This document shows, piece by piece, positions 42,144 through 53,415 of a stretch of DNA of 64,000 nt (within the stretch, counting starts at the first letter, position 1; the number at the start of each line of letters is the position of its first letter). A model generated the notes under the pieces. The model ran no database searches. It had not been told where the DNA came from and worked only from the letters and a program-made list of their open reading frames with translations. The DNA is from Tretioscincus oriximinensis. Its lineage: Eukaryota; Chordata; Lepidosauria; Squamata; Gymnophthalmidae. The stretch spans positions 316,032-380,031 of the forward strand of contig JAJVDF010000125.1 of NCBI GenBank assembly GCA_022410635.1, in the 5' to 3' direction. The translations under genes and the position numbers were made by a program.

Positions 42144-43875
42144 ATTGCCATTTATGCTGGCTGCTTCCTTCACTTCCCTGACAACACTTTTGGCAATGAA
42201 TAATTGCCATTAATTTGCACCTGTCTGACAGGTTTCTGTAGTCGTGTATGGTTACCCATTCATAGCTATGTAGCTTCCTATCCAATCTGATCCAAACAAC
42301 AAAGTTATTTTTGGAGCATTTTTGTCTGGAAAAGGGATTTAGACATTCAGAAGCTTGAGAATGTGTTTTTTGTTTGCCCCTCAAATCCACTCTACAGTCG
42401 ATTCTTCAACAGTATCTAATCAAGCACAAAATGTGATAAATTCAAAGTAATCATGTCAGCTAGTCCTATAATGGATGAAGAATAGCCGTTAACCATTAGC
42501 TCACCATTTGCACAACTTCATAAACAATGTCTAGTTCAAAATATATTGATAATAAATATGCAAATTGTATCTTGTTATTTTTGTACTTAGTAACATTTGG
42601 TCACACACCTTAAGCACTCTGGAGTAGGCACACAAAAACAATGTCATGACTTTACATAGGCTTGTATCTAGAGTCATTAAAATTTGCATTACCAATCATT
42701 TTTAATTTAAATTTATTATCCATCCTGTTCATTGGTAATTCTTTGTGCAAGTAGTAACAGCTGTGCTAATAAATTTTGTGTGGTATCTTGTGAATAAATC
42801 ATCTGCTTTTTGGTTTCAGTACAAGGAATAAATTAGGCATATATTGCTGTTGTCAGTTCAAAACACAGAGAGGGGTTCAGAGAGAGAAGTTCTGTCTGTT
42901 CTATTTGGATGATTTACCTACATAGTGATTAAGAGGAAAATAAGCACAGATAGCCAGTCTCCTAGAAGAGTCAAGAAGAAAAAGGGGAGAGAAAATACCA
43001 GTTGATCTGATACCAAGAAGCAAAACAATGCATCTAAAATACATATCCATGTATGTGTCAGATCCAGACTCTCATGCTATGCTAATGAACATGCTTTATC
43101 AACCAATGCATGCAACTAGCAAAAGTCACTGATAAAAAATGCGGTTCCAGTTGTATCTACTATCTCTCACCGTTGGCCAAGACCAGAGTCAAGGTTGATG
43201 AGAGAATATAATGAAGTTCCAACTGAAACTTTGCATCCAAACAAAGTCAATAATCTGCTTGCATTTGCTACACCAAATTTTTATACAACCACCAGATTCT
43301 GGGTTTTAAACTGGAGTTTTGTTTACCAGGAAAAATATCTGTCAAATCACTACATAGAGGTTATTGCAGGAAAGGTGTAATGTGTGGATAGTTTTGCCCA
43401 GAAACTGTAAGTGAATTTGATAGTGACTGTAAACTATCCAATAGAATTTGGTAGGAGGGATTACTGTATTTCCTCTTGATAACCAGCAAGCAAAATGGCT
43501 GATGGGAGGGTGTGCCATATGCACAGAAAACATCGCTTGACTGTACTGACAGAACAACAGAATTCAGAATACACTGTAAAACTATAAGTGAGACATCTTA
43601 AAATCAGCAAACCAAAATGCCTGGTGATACTAGAATAAACAAGTGCTATATGAATGCAGACTTTATATAGACCAACTGAACCTTGGTATGTTATGGCAAG
43701 ATTAAAGTTTACAACTAGAACTACAATCTCAACCCATTTTTCAGATTGATCAAATCTTGATCTACGTCGGAACTGACCAAGAGGACGGCATCAATTTATT
43801 TGACTAGGCAAACAATGTTAGCTTATTAGCATTTAGCTTATTAACATTTTTCTTTCCATCTTCAAATAAGGTTTT
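42144..43875. other. AT-rich unique sequence
   Basis: Apart from the short segment at 42315-42380 that resembles the inverted-repeat arms, nothing is recognised. Confidence 0.4.
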
Positions 43876-43979
43876 GTCATTGTTTTAATATGCTAATTTT
43901 GTACAGTTGTTTTTATTGTTGGCCACCCTGAGACCTTTGTGTATAAGGCGGCTTAAAAGTATATATAAAAAAATAAATC
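43876..43979 (+). mobile_element. L2 LINE 3' tail
   Basis: TTTTATTGTTGGCCACCCTG, AGACCTTTGTGTATAAGGCG and a TATAAAAAAATAAAT tail match the last 100 bp of the L2 copies. It may also be the tail of a degraded family-1 SINE. Confidence 0.8.
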
Positions 43980-45458
43980 GCATATTATAAATCCCAAACC
44001 AGCCAACGGATTGTGATGTCATTTCTTGTACGGTCCTCTGTGCAGTTGCAACAGGAGGGTGATAGCCCTCCTGCCAGTAAAAGTGGGGTCACGTGAGGCC
44101 AGTGCCATTAGGCCTTTGGTTTGGTTATTGGCAGGAATCGAAGGACCCTGCTAGCCAAAACCCTATCCCTTCCTCCTCCCTAAAATCCACCCAACCCAAC
44201 CCCAGCATCTATTTGGGACAGAGGAGGAGGCTGGGACAGGTGGCGGGGCAATCACGGCAGTCACTTCACCCCGCCNCCTGTCCTTGCCTCCCCACTCAAT
44301 TCCCAGTCTCCATTACTGTGAGCAGCCGAAGGTTTTTTGGTTTCTCCCAGAAATGGGGGGCCGCAGCCTCAAGCCTACTCTGGAACAGAGGGACCTTTGC
44401 CAGCAGTAGCGAAAACACCACCACATTGCAGAGGTGGGCCTGGGCAGTACAGAAGGGTGATGTCAGTGGGGGGTGAGCTGGGCCAAAGACACCTTTCCAC
44501 ATCACCGAGCATGTTCCACTGATGTGAGGTGGACCTCTGCTAGTGGCAGCAAAAACACAACTGCTGGCCACAGATGAATTTGCCACCCCCGATTCTTTGC
44601 CGAAATCACCACACCCCTGAACCCTCTCCCATGGGCGGGAGGAGGTATGTAGGTGATTAGGTAGATATGAGATAGGTGGGAAGGAAGCCAGGAGGAAGAA
44701 AGCAAGAAGAGAGAAGGAGAGGAGAAGTAGAAGATCATGCTTCCTTGAATAGGTGCAGATACACTAGAGCTAAAATCAGAAGCAGAAGTGCTTTGGAAAT
44801 TTCTGAAGCCCATCCGAAGTGAATGCCAAATCACACATCCATTTCCACACCTGTTTCAATGTCCCCTCCCAACTTGATTCCCTCCTAACTAGCTGCTCTG
44901 TTCGCAGCTGTTCCTCCCCCCCTCCATGAGCAGAGAAAGGCAAAATCCTGTTTTTCTGCACAGGAATGGGGGGAGGTGGCAACTGCTTCTCCCCTTCCTC
45001 CTTCTTTCAGGGAGGGAAAGAAAGCCACTACTCTGTCCCCACCCTGAGCAGAGAAAGGCAAAAAACCCTTCTTCTCTGCTCAGGAAGTGGGTGGGGAGGA
45101 GGCTTCTTCACAACCCAACTCCAGCTGGGTCACTTCCCTTCCCTCCCTGGCTACAAATAAAAATAATGAGATTGTTGGGTTGATGCACTGTCCAAAAGGA
45201 CTTGTGTGCAGTTGTTACTTCAACTGGGCTTAGGAGGAGGCGGCAGAAAAGATTATGTGCACAGCAAATTAGCCCAGGAATGGCCCCTTTCACTATTGGC
45301 TGGGACAAACCACAGCTCAGTGCAAGAGTAGAATTAATGCAGCGGCGATGGGTTTTGACAAAGAACTCCATAGCAGAAACGAGTGGTACTGAGGGAAATG
45401 GCAGCATTTTGAAGTTGGTTTTTCTGGTAAGAAAATGTGAACAGAGGACTCTGGAACC
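43980..45458. other. GC-rich block of unknown origin
   Basis: The block at 44040-45180 is much richer in G and C than the surroundings. Repeated GAGCAGAGAAAGGCAAAA words (44928, 45048) with a reverse TTCTCTGCTCAGG (about 45071) and paired CTGGCCAC/CAGCAGTAGC segments suggest a fold-back or composite old repeat. Frames in it have an N at 44276 and no recognisable domain. A GC-rich host regulatory region cannot be excluded. Confidence 0.4.
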
Positions 45459-45463
45459 ACTGT

Positions 45464-46161
45464 TGTGGAGAACAGGCTAGGGGTGCCACACTTCTATCCT
45501 GGGATCCAGGCAAGTACCCATGACCTGCTTGGCCTCCTAGCACCTATCAGCCTATAACAAGGCTCCTTTAAACTATATGTATGGACTTTATCACAGTCCT
45601 GCCCAGTTGTGATGTGTAAAGATTTGGTGATCAATAAACAAAAGAAAGGTTTCAAAATTCAAACAAACGAAGGTTTATTGGTTTAACAGATTAGGGTTTG
45701 TAGGAAAAGAAAGAAAACCAGTTTGAGCTTTAAACTCAAATCAGAGCACACACACACATATGCTCAGTGAAAGAATTGTAACATTCAGCAGACAGTCTTT
45801 AAAGCGACAGGCACAACTACCTTTGTTATGGCCCAGGCCTAGTCTCAGCTATGGCCTATCCAGGCTTCCATACACTCTAACCCCACCCCTCAGATGTAGG
45901 CTAGCAGCGGACCTTCTGTTAACTTGCTAACACATCAAGATTTCCCCCACAGAAAGGCCTGTAGCCCTGGTCAGTTTCCCCTTTATACTCTGACCAGCCA
46001 GCTACTTGAGCCCCTATTGGCTGGCTCCTCTAGCCTCAGCCCCTCCCAACTTGGGAATGAGGAAGCCACACCCNTGCCCAGGCCTGCTCTTCCCCTCCCT
46101 CTGGGGTAAAACAGTAAGTATTAAAAGAAAATACAAACCTTTAAAATAGGCAAATGCCACA
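45464..46161 (-). mobile_element. Solo LTR (family A, copy 2), reverse orientation
   Basis: A 698-bp unit has TG...CA ends (TGTGGAGAACAGG...AAATGCCACA) flanked by the identical 5 bp ACTGT (45459-45463 and 46162-46166). On the minus strand it has a TATA box (GAGTATAAAGGG, complement of 45982-45987) and AATAAA (complement of 45674-45679), about 310 bp apart. It resembles 1555-2297 in structure and in end words. A (CA)n run lies at about 45750-45759 and an N at 46074. It is most likely a solo LTR. Confidence 0.8.
45982..45987 (-). promoter_or_regulatory. TATA box of solo LTR
   Basis: The minus strand reads AGAGTATAAAGGGG within the family-A LTR. Confidence 0.55.
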
Positions 46162-46166
46162 ACTGT

Positions 46167-46510
46167 CACTTCTGTTTTTAGCCTAGTGCGTTCGGGGCCA
46201 TAGAGTTCACATGAAAAGCAGACATTTAGGAAGAATTCTAACGCTATTTTGTTAAAAGGCTACATTGTTGCCTCGTTGCTGTCCAATAAAGTGTTAGGTC
46301 AGGGCTCACTGTTCAAGTGCTCATTTAAGATATGTTCAAGTGCTCAGTAAAGCATTTAAGAGCCGTTAAAAAACATCCAATGAGTTTAGATGTGTTGTTA
46401 CGGATTTTAGGAACATTATTGAGCCCTGTGCAAATCTGACCTTAGAAACTGCCCAACTGCTGTGTGGCATATTACTAAAATTAATCATCTATTATATATT
46501 CTATAATATA
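46167..46510. other. AT-rich spacer
   Basis: A GTTCAAGTGCTCA word occurs twice (about 46312 and 46334). Nothing coding is recognised. Confidence 0.4.
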
Positions 46511-46514
46511 GTAA

Positions 46515-46547
<33 letters not shown>

Positions 46548-46698
46548 CAGTAGTAGTAGTAATTAGTAGTAGTAGTAGCAGTAGCAGTAGTAGTAGTTAG
46601 TAGCAGTATTAGTAGTTATTATTATTAGTAGTAGTAGTTAGTATTCGTAGTAGTTAGTAGTAGTAGTAGTAGCAGAAGCAGAAGCAGTAGCAGTAATA
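46511..46698. repeat. (TAG)n/(GTA)n trinucleotide microsatellite
   Basis: Nearly 190 bp of TAG units are interrupted by TTAG, CAG and ATT variants. The interruptions indicate age. Confidence 0.95.
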
Positions 46699-46754
46699 GT
46701 TTAATTTTTTGACTGGAACAAAAGGGATAGATAAGGTTGTTTCATGAAAGTAGT

Positions 46755-46945
46755 TATAACACAGTGGCAGAGCAAACTGCGTGGAGAACAGAAGGTTGTT
46801 GGTTTGATCCCTAACGTTTCTTTGGAAATAGGCAATGAGAGACTACTTCTGTAACTTTATCAAAAACTATATAGAAGTGCCTATGGAAATGTCCTTGCAG
46901 TTAACAAGGAGTCAGTCATGACTCAGTGGTACCAACAACAAAGAA
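46755..46945 (+). mobile_element. Sauria-type SINE with BovB-like tail
   Basis: The head ACACAGTGGCAGAGCAAACT and the B-box word GGTTTGATCCC are tRNA-like. The 3' part, AAAACTATATAGAAGTGCC, ATGGAAATGTCCTTGCAG, AACAAGGAGTCAGTCATGAC and TCAGTGGTACCAACAACA, is the BovB-like end of squamate Sauria SINEs (compare the GAGTCGGACACGACT word of that group). It is about 190 bp and seems shorter than a full-length copy. Confidence 0.8.
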
Positions 46946-48059
46946 GACTTATTTTAGAAAGTTTGAATGGAATCATTCCAATTTGAGCATGTTTAGCACC
47001 TTCTGGTTTGGTTTGAATCAAGCAGGATCAAGTTCATTTCAAACTATTCTAAAATGAACCAAATTTGCAGGTTGAGCAGAAAATCAATAATATGCTTTTG
47101 TGGGCCTGCTTAAAGCATATTTCTTCACTCACCCTGTTGATCATTAAGTTTCCTGTTGTCCCGCCTGTGGTGTGTGACTTTTATCAATCCTAGTTTTGTA
47201 TGATCTCACATGCCTTGGTAATTACGTTTCTACTACTCTTTAAGTTCCAATTTGCTAGCTATCCCAGTAGCAAATCCATTGTTTATCTTGAAAGCAGTCT
47301 AGGTTAGGAGGTCCACAAACACACACACAAAATGGGACTGGAGTTTTGTAACTTTAATAGATCTGGAAAAGATCATCAAGTACAGCTCGTAAAGCCTGGT
47401 AAAATAAATCACTTTTCCATGCCCATTAACCCTGCAAAACTCCTGATGTCCTCCTCCTCCTCTTCTTCTTCTACTACTACTATTACTACTACTATTAGTA
47501 CTACTACTACTACTACTAGTAGTAGTTGGATATCATCTGAATTTTTCCATCATCTATATCACATTTATCTTATTATCTAACTCCAGCAGTATGTAGCTTA
47601 TAATAATGGAACCTTCTTCCCGACAAAAGCTTATCTATTTGGCAATGAGGGAATCTTCTGACTTGTAGGAAAGAAACAAGATGCACATTTTCTTGCTTTT
47701 GATACTTTCCATTGCTATGAGTCCCTTAGAGATGCCAGAAGCAGAATGTCAAAATGTTATAAGGCTATTTTAATTGGAATCTCAGAAACCGAACTAAAGC
47801 CAATATACCTGTAACAGCTTAAATGGCAGCGAAAATCATTTTCAAGATCATAACCTTTCCAAACTGATCTCTGATTGTGCCTGAAAAGAGTGACTGACAG
47901 CTGCAAAGGTGTTCTATATTGTTAGTAGCCGCTACAATTAGGGAGTTTGTTGGGATTACAGTGGAAATGTAAGTGAAGCTTTACAAACCAAAGGTTAAGC
48001 TGTGAATATCACTGAATTCTATACTAAAGGAAAAGCTATTAATATGTTCGTACTTCCGA
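46946..48059. other. Unique sequence with a microsatellite; candidate noncoding island at 47580-48000
   Basis: (CTA/TAC)n at about 47455-47525 is the one simple repeat. After it, 47580-48000 shows no transposon words and may be regulatory, but conservation is untested. Confidence 0.4.
47447..47526. repeat. (TCC/TTC/TAC)n trinucleotide microsatellite
   Basis: TCCTCC, TTCTTC and TACTAC units follow each other. The serine/threonine-rich frame here is an artefact. Confidence 0.9.
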
Positions 48060-49330
48060 GATATTTGTACTTATTTCAGTCAGTGCCCTGATTTATTACC
48101 CCAAAGACTCTAAACAGTTGGGAGGTAGAAATTAAAAAATGGAGTCTAGATAATAGTAAACTAGGATAGCTAATTCAATATTCTATGCATCTCAAAAAGA
48201 GGGGGGATGGGGGTTCTCAAGTTTAGTGTTATGTTATGAAGCATGGCAACGGGCTAGAATTATTAACTTGGAATATTCTGATCAAAATAAATCCATCAGA
48301 CTTGAGAGAATACTTAATGGGATGAGAGAACTCTCAATTTTTACAGACAAAATCAACATAAATAAAAGAAATCTGTGGTTGCCACCATTTATGGCGAGCT
48401 GGAAAATTTGAATAAATATTTGAGGAGTTTCTTAATAAGAAGGGTTAGAAATATGTATACGTCAGATGGGCATCCCCTAACAATTCATACAATTCGTGGT
48501 TTAACTCAGAAACCTATGGCTGGAAGAGCTGGCCCTTTACTCATTTCTATCTCAGACACACATTAAGACCCAGAGGATGATAGGTAAGAACTCTTTTGAA
48601 GAAATAGTATAGAATCAAGAAAGGAGCCAGCATAGTAGGAATATTATATCATGAATTAGTGAGAGTAAAATATAATAATCAATATAAATTAAGACAAATA
48701 TGGAATCGTGACTTTCAGATTTCGGAGTCTAATTGGAATACCTGGTTGAAAGAGATCATTTTAATTAAAATAGTTAAATTTAAGGAAATAGAATTCAAAA
48801 TTATGACACATTGGTATNGACCCACCATTCAATTATCACACATGACTGGAATTCCATCGATATGTTGGCATGCTTGTAACATGAGGGGTACATATTATCA
48901 TATGTGGGCACAATGTCCGGAAATCAGGTGTTTTAAAAACAAAATTGCCAGGGAAATCAAACTTATATCAAATGTGGACATCCCATTAGATGATCTTTTT
49001 TGGTTAACAACAAGAACATCTATCCCTTTTGCACATCAGGAGGTACTCTATTTTATTAAAAGAGCCATATGGGCAGCACATCTGGTTGGATGATGGAGAG
49101 ATAAACAACAATGGTCAGTAGATCGGTGGTATGATTATTTAGGAGAATTCTCGTTACAGGAGGTCATACGAGAGAAAAGGTCTTCTTTACTGGGTATTAG
49201 GATAAGTAACACTTGGATAAACAACTGGAAATGCTTAACAGATTTCGGTGTAAATAGACAGAATTCAATTATAACACATTTAGTATAGCTTATTTTCCAT
49301 TTGAAATTTATATGAAATTAAATTTACATT
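48060..49330 (+). mobile_element. L1-clade LINE, 3' part of ORF2, degraded
   Basis: Frames at 48226-48411, 48375-48566 and 48659-49093 give the C-terminal part of an L1 ORF2. Visible are a relic of the KRGGMGVPSF region before the YEA box (about 48197-48240), a long variable region, TWLKEIILIKIVKFKEIEFK, and IMTHWYXPTIQLSHMTGIPS. Then comes the zinc knuckle CWHACNMRGTYYHMWAQC (about 48862-48915), which fits the L1 CX3CX7HX4C pattern, and a tail with LLGIRISNTWINNWKCL (about 49190-49245). Stops and frame changes disrupt it. An N lies at 48819. The catalytic reverse-transcriptase core is not present, so it is 5'-truncated. Confidence 0.85.
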
Positions 49331-50779
49331 ATTAAATCGTGAGAAAATCAGGCCTCAGTATAGCAACTCTCTATAGCTACTAGGGAATAGACACTTGGGT
49401 TTTTAGCAGATGCTTTCCATCTTAGCAGATGGAAAAATAATTTAAGGATAAAATCCACAGACAGCAGTGAGACTAAATTTTATTAGGGCTACTTGAAAGG
49501 GGCCCTTACACATATACTTTATCCTAGGCCAAAAAACTGAGAAAAAAGTTATTTACTCTTGATCAAAATTTTACCTTGATGATGGATTCTGTCTTGTACT
49601 CAAAGTATCCTAAGTAGCAACCTAAGACCATTTTACAGTCTGTCCAGATAACATGGTTCCATAATATTAGCAGCAACTCAGCCCTTAGGCAATGCTAACA
49701 ATGTGACAAAATGCCATTACTAATTGACAGGCATCTTTACGTTCATGTTGCCATGTCTACTTCCACTTCTGTGCCACAGTGAGAAGGAAGCTCTTCAAAG
49801 CTGCCAGCTTATGTGCTTCAGCAAACACTGAAGTACAGTAGGGGATTAGTAGGTATCCCTAAAACAAGCTCAGATGATCTATCACTGATTCAGAAAGTGC
49901 CAAATCTAATCATCACCAAGAACAGATGAAAGATTCATTAATATGCAAGTTATTCAGAATGTAAATGTGTATTTATCCATTCATTTAAAAATTATATACT
50001 ACTGGTACTTCCCATTAAAATCTCAAAGTGATTTAAATAAACACTAAAAACAAAGAGAAAAACACTTAAATGATGTAATTGATTAAAATATATTAAAAGA
50101 CTGGCTAGATAACTGTAAATTTTACTGCATCAGTGTATTCAATGTGAGGAAGACCTTGTATCTATTAACTACAAGTCTGATGTTGTCTTTTTAAAGCCTT
50201 CTTTTCTAATCAGGGCATGCTTTCTCCCTTGAGCCTTGAAGGAGTTTAACAATTACTTGAAACTCTTTAATGCCAGACAATTTCTTCTAGGACTGTAATC
50301 TGTTAGAGTTAGATTTTCTCAGCCACAGACAAGCTGATCAAAATGAATTCATTCCTTCACAATAGAACTGAGTGAATAAATTAAATGTGATTGAAATGAA
50401 CTTATGTGCCATTCAAAAATAAATCAGCAGGCTCCTCCCCCCCCGCATCTATACTGTCGTGTACAATAAATACCCCATTTATAAGGAACTAGAGTTCTGC
50501 AAACCAAGTAGGTTTTCTTTCCTCTGAGATTTGCACCTTCAGGTGAGGCATTTGATTTATTGGTGAATAATTGGATAAAATGTCCAGAAGTGCTATTATT
50601 TTTTGCAAAGTTTTTCTCTGTCTAAGGAAGAGTAAGCTATAAAAGTGAGTTGTTATAAATTTTTAGATGTGCTATTTTATTGAGAACTTAGATTGAAAAT
50701 GGTACATACGTGGTAACCCACCTCAGATGGTATACGTAATCCCAATAATGTCGAGGAGGTATTGACATTGTAAAGATTA
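49331..50779. other. AT-rich unique sequence
   Basis: No exon or named repeat is recognised. A C run lies at 50438-50445. Confidence 0.4.
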
Positions 50780-51158
50780 TGTTGGCATTTATATCCACAT
50801 ATGTTGAGTGGTGACTGTGTTCAAATATTTTGGAAAGACATTACAATTCAAACAGAAATACTGTCTGGAGTTCATTGTGTATGGACAAAAGATCATTGTT
50901 TAATGCTACTGTTGGACAATTTAAGCATGGAAGAACATGACAAGCACCTACTGAAACAACTTTTTATAGCAGCACAATCAGTTCTGGCATGAAAATGGAA
51001 AATAAAGGCAAGTGGACAATTTAGAACTGACACTTCTATGTTAAAGAACTGGATATATAGTTGATCAGCTGAAAGAGAGTGGGCTTAACAGGAAATACCA
51101 AATACTGTTGATAAGAGATAGAGATTCGGTACATAAGGATGCACCATTAACAGATAGT
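50780..51158 (+). mobile_element. L1-clade LINE ORF2 C-terminal fragment
   Basis: The frame 50801-50992 reads HMLSGDCVQIFWKDITIQTE, a diverged version of the H-X4-C end of the L1 zinc knuckle followed by the F/W block. Then come LLLDNLS, HLLKQLFIAAQSVLA, and WKIKASGQFRTDTSMLKNW just after a stop. The order matches the region after the knuckle in the copy at 48060. It is older or of another subfamily. It is cut at 51159 by a reverse L2. Confidence 0.62.
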
Positions 51159-51523
51159 TTTTATTTATTTATTTGTTTGTTTGTTTATTTGTTTGTACTT
51201 CTATCTGGGCCTTGTACCCAAAAGTCTAAAGGCAGTTAACAACAAAAACAAGATACAGCAGTGACATATGAAAAAACAACACTGCCTGAACATGGGCCAG
51301 GTTAAAGAAGTGTATCTTCAAAGATTTTCTGAATGCATCCAGTAATTATGCTTGATGCACTTCAAGGGGAATTCTATTCTATAAACTGTAGGTGACCCCT
51401 GAGAAAGCTGTGACTTGGATTCTCATGACCCTTTTTTCAGATCTTAAGGCACGGATAGGGTGATAGCAGAGAAGTGTTCCTTTCGATAATTTGGAACTAA
51501 GTTATTTAGGGCCTTATGAGTGG
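51159..51523 (-). mobile_element. L2 LINE 3' end, reverse orientation
   Basis: The left edge (TTTATTTATTTGTTTGTTTG) is the tail, followed by CTTGTACCCAAAAGTCTAAA, GGCCAGGTTAAAGAAGTGTA, ATGCACTTCAAGGGGAATTC and AACTAAGTTATTTAGGGCCT, the complement of the L2 C-terminal region. It is more diverged than the copy at 20708. Confidence 0.85.
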
Positions 51524-51974
51524 TGCTGAATGTTATTGTCCCTCCCACAATGTTCCTTACCTGAAATTATTAAAGGCAGGAATATTTGTTCCTGACCTTC
51601 AAAATCTGCTTGCCAACTTCAACTTTAAGCTTGCCTTAAAGACCAGCATTCAAAGATGCAATGGCAAAGACTGTCCAAGTTGTGGAGGACTATTAGTTTG
51701 GAAGGATAGCACTAATTGGACTATCTATGAGTGGATGGATTACCTAATAGATTTCATGAAATTTGACATCCTCCAGGAAAAGTGGCTTCAAACCAATGGC
51801 ATCAATATCAAACCGACATGGTCTGTTAAATTGCAAAAGCTCATTGCCTATGGACTATTTTCTTCATCAAATGCATATTTAACTGAATTTGTTTTGATGG
51901 TCTTAAAGGTTGATATTGTAAATATTTGTATATATCTGTTCTGTGAGTATATGTCCATTGAAGCAAGTTCATGA
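51524..51974 (+). pseudogene. Open frame of unknown family, possible retroelement relic
   Basis: A frame of 152 codons opens inside the end of the reverse L2 (51516) and runs to 51974. It contains CNGKDCPSCGGLLVWKD, a possible zinc-binding CX4CX2C group, and NWTIYEWMDYLIDFMKFDIL, whose tryptophan pattern is like the very C-terminal part of L1 ORF2. As a fragment of L1 lies just before the L2, this may be the rest of that element split by the insertion. The protein cannot be assigned with confidence. It has no signal peptide or exon-like splice sites that I can recognise. Confidence 0.3.
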
Positions 51975-52591
51975 AGAACTTTAGATGCCAAATGGAAGAC
52001 TAGATTTGTGAGTAAGGCCAACAAATTGAAAGATACCAGAAAGATAAAAGTTATGAAAGACAAGAAGCTGAGAAATGAAAGGAATAAGGGTTACTTACAA
52101 AATACACACCGACCTGATTCAAGAAATACCAGCTAACTTTTAGAAACACTGAAGCAACAAATTACACCAATATCGATGAAAATAACTCAATAAGAAGCAG
52201 AATGCCACTTTTCTAGCAAACCTGTGGCAGTTTTATCAGGCAACTAATGGAGAAAGCATTGGAACAAAAGAGAGTTGTGAAAAGAGCAAGTGAAAAGTGA
52301 AAAGATAAGTGAAGTCATTCAAAAGAAAGTTGATAGCACAAAATATGTCAGGGCTTTAAAAAGAGACACTGAAAAACACAAAGGACTTGCAGTACAAGGG
52401 CAGTCTTTTGTACAAATGCTATTAAGACAAAGAGGTTGAAGAAATAGCAAAGCATGAAATCTGATTTGCCAGAAAGCAGCTGAAGACATGATAATTGACC
52501 CATATGATCCATTGTAACTTCACCGACTATAATTCAATAGCAAGCAAAAACAGGTAGAATCAGAAAACAAAAGTGTAAAAGAAAATATAAT
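51975..52591. other. A-rich unassigned sequence
   Basis: It is rich in GAAAAG, AAAGA and TGAAGA words with no long frame. It could be an eroded retroelement. Nothing specific is recognised. Confidence 0.3.
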
Positions 52592-52697
52592 GTGTCTATG
52601 AAAGCTCATGCCATTTACCTTTCTCTTGATAGTCTCCAAGTGCTTCAAGCCCCCTTGATGGACTTTCTACTAAGACTAACACAGCTATTTCTTTGAA
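52592..52697 (-). mobile_element. Partial copy of the foldback family of 5702
   Basis: The reverse complement reads AAAGAAATAGCTGTGTTAGT, AGTAGAAAGTCCATCAAGGG, AGCACTTGGAGACTATCAAG, AGAAAGGTAAATGGCATGAG and CTTTCATAG, in the same order as 5704-5800. Only one arm is kept. Confidence 0.65.
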
Positions 52698-53187
52698 AAA
52701 GAAAATATTATGAAATTTAAATCTATAGCATCAACAAAAACAGTAATAATGATGGATAAAGAGAAATAAATAAATTTGAGAGGCTTATTTAAGTTTGTGG
52801 AGATTTTTACCCTTTGGCATCTTGCTTTTTCATATCTTCCCAGATGAGGGAAGAAAGAGGGAAGATCTGCAGGAGGAAAGTGGAATGAATGTTTCCACAG
52901 CACAATAAAACAAGGCAGAAATGGAGAAGGAAATGTTTGGAAGAGCACACATACAGTATGTCCTGTGTCTCTAAATACTGGCCACAAAACTTTCTGACTG
53001 GATTTATAAAATTCCACTGAATATAATGAATATAAATAAATACAAAGGAATGAACAAAGTACTACATAACTCAAAATAGTTACTGAACACAGACTTAATT
53101 TGTGAGCACTTTCTCTCCTTCTCTTTTTTTAACAGAAATCTAGACTAGATAATGCTCCTTTGTCAGAACTACAGCGCAGATGTGATG
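52698..53187. other. AT-rich unique sequence
   Basis: The minus-strand frame of 129 codons (52685-53074) is hydrophobic and has no family motif. I judge it to be chance. Confidence 0.4.
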
Positions 53188-53195
53188 GTCTAGGG

Positions 53196-53407
53196 CAGGC
53201 CATTGATTCTCAACATTTTAAAAGCTGCTGCCCCCATAAGGAATGGAAAATTTTTCAACACACCCTTTGTGAAAATCCTGATATTTAGAGTATGGGGGAG
53301 GGGGTTATGCACATTGTTAATGCCTTACACATAATCACCATGTCACAGGCAACAGCCAATCACTACGCGGGGTGTGGTATCGCCCCCCCCCCAATTGAGA
53401 ATCAATG
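53196..53407. mobile_element. hAT-like MITE with 8-bp flanks
   Basis: A 212-bp unit has the word CATTGATTCTCAAC at the left and TTGAGAATCAATG at the right, 14-bp inverted termini. The flanks GTCTAGGG (53188-53195) and GTCTAGGC (53408-53415) match 7 of 8, and TCTAG at the middle is the favoured target of several hAT groups. The left end has 5 extra bases (CAGGC) compared with the right. It is flanked inside by C and G runs. Confidence 0.68.
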
Positions 53408-53415
53408 GTCTAGGC

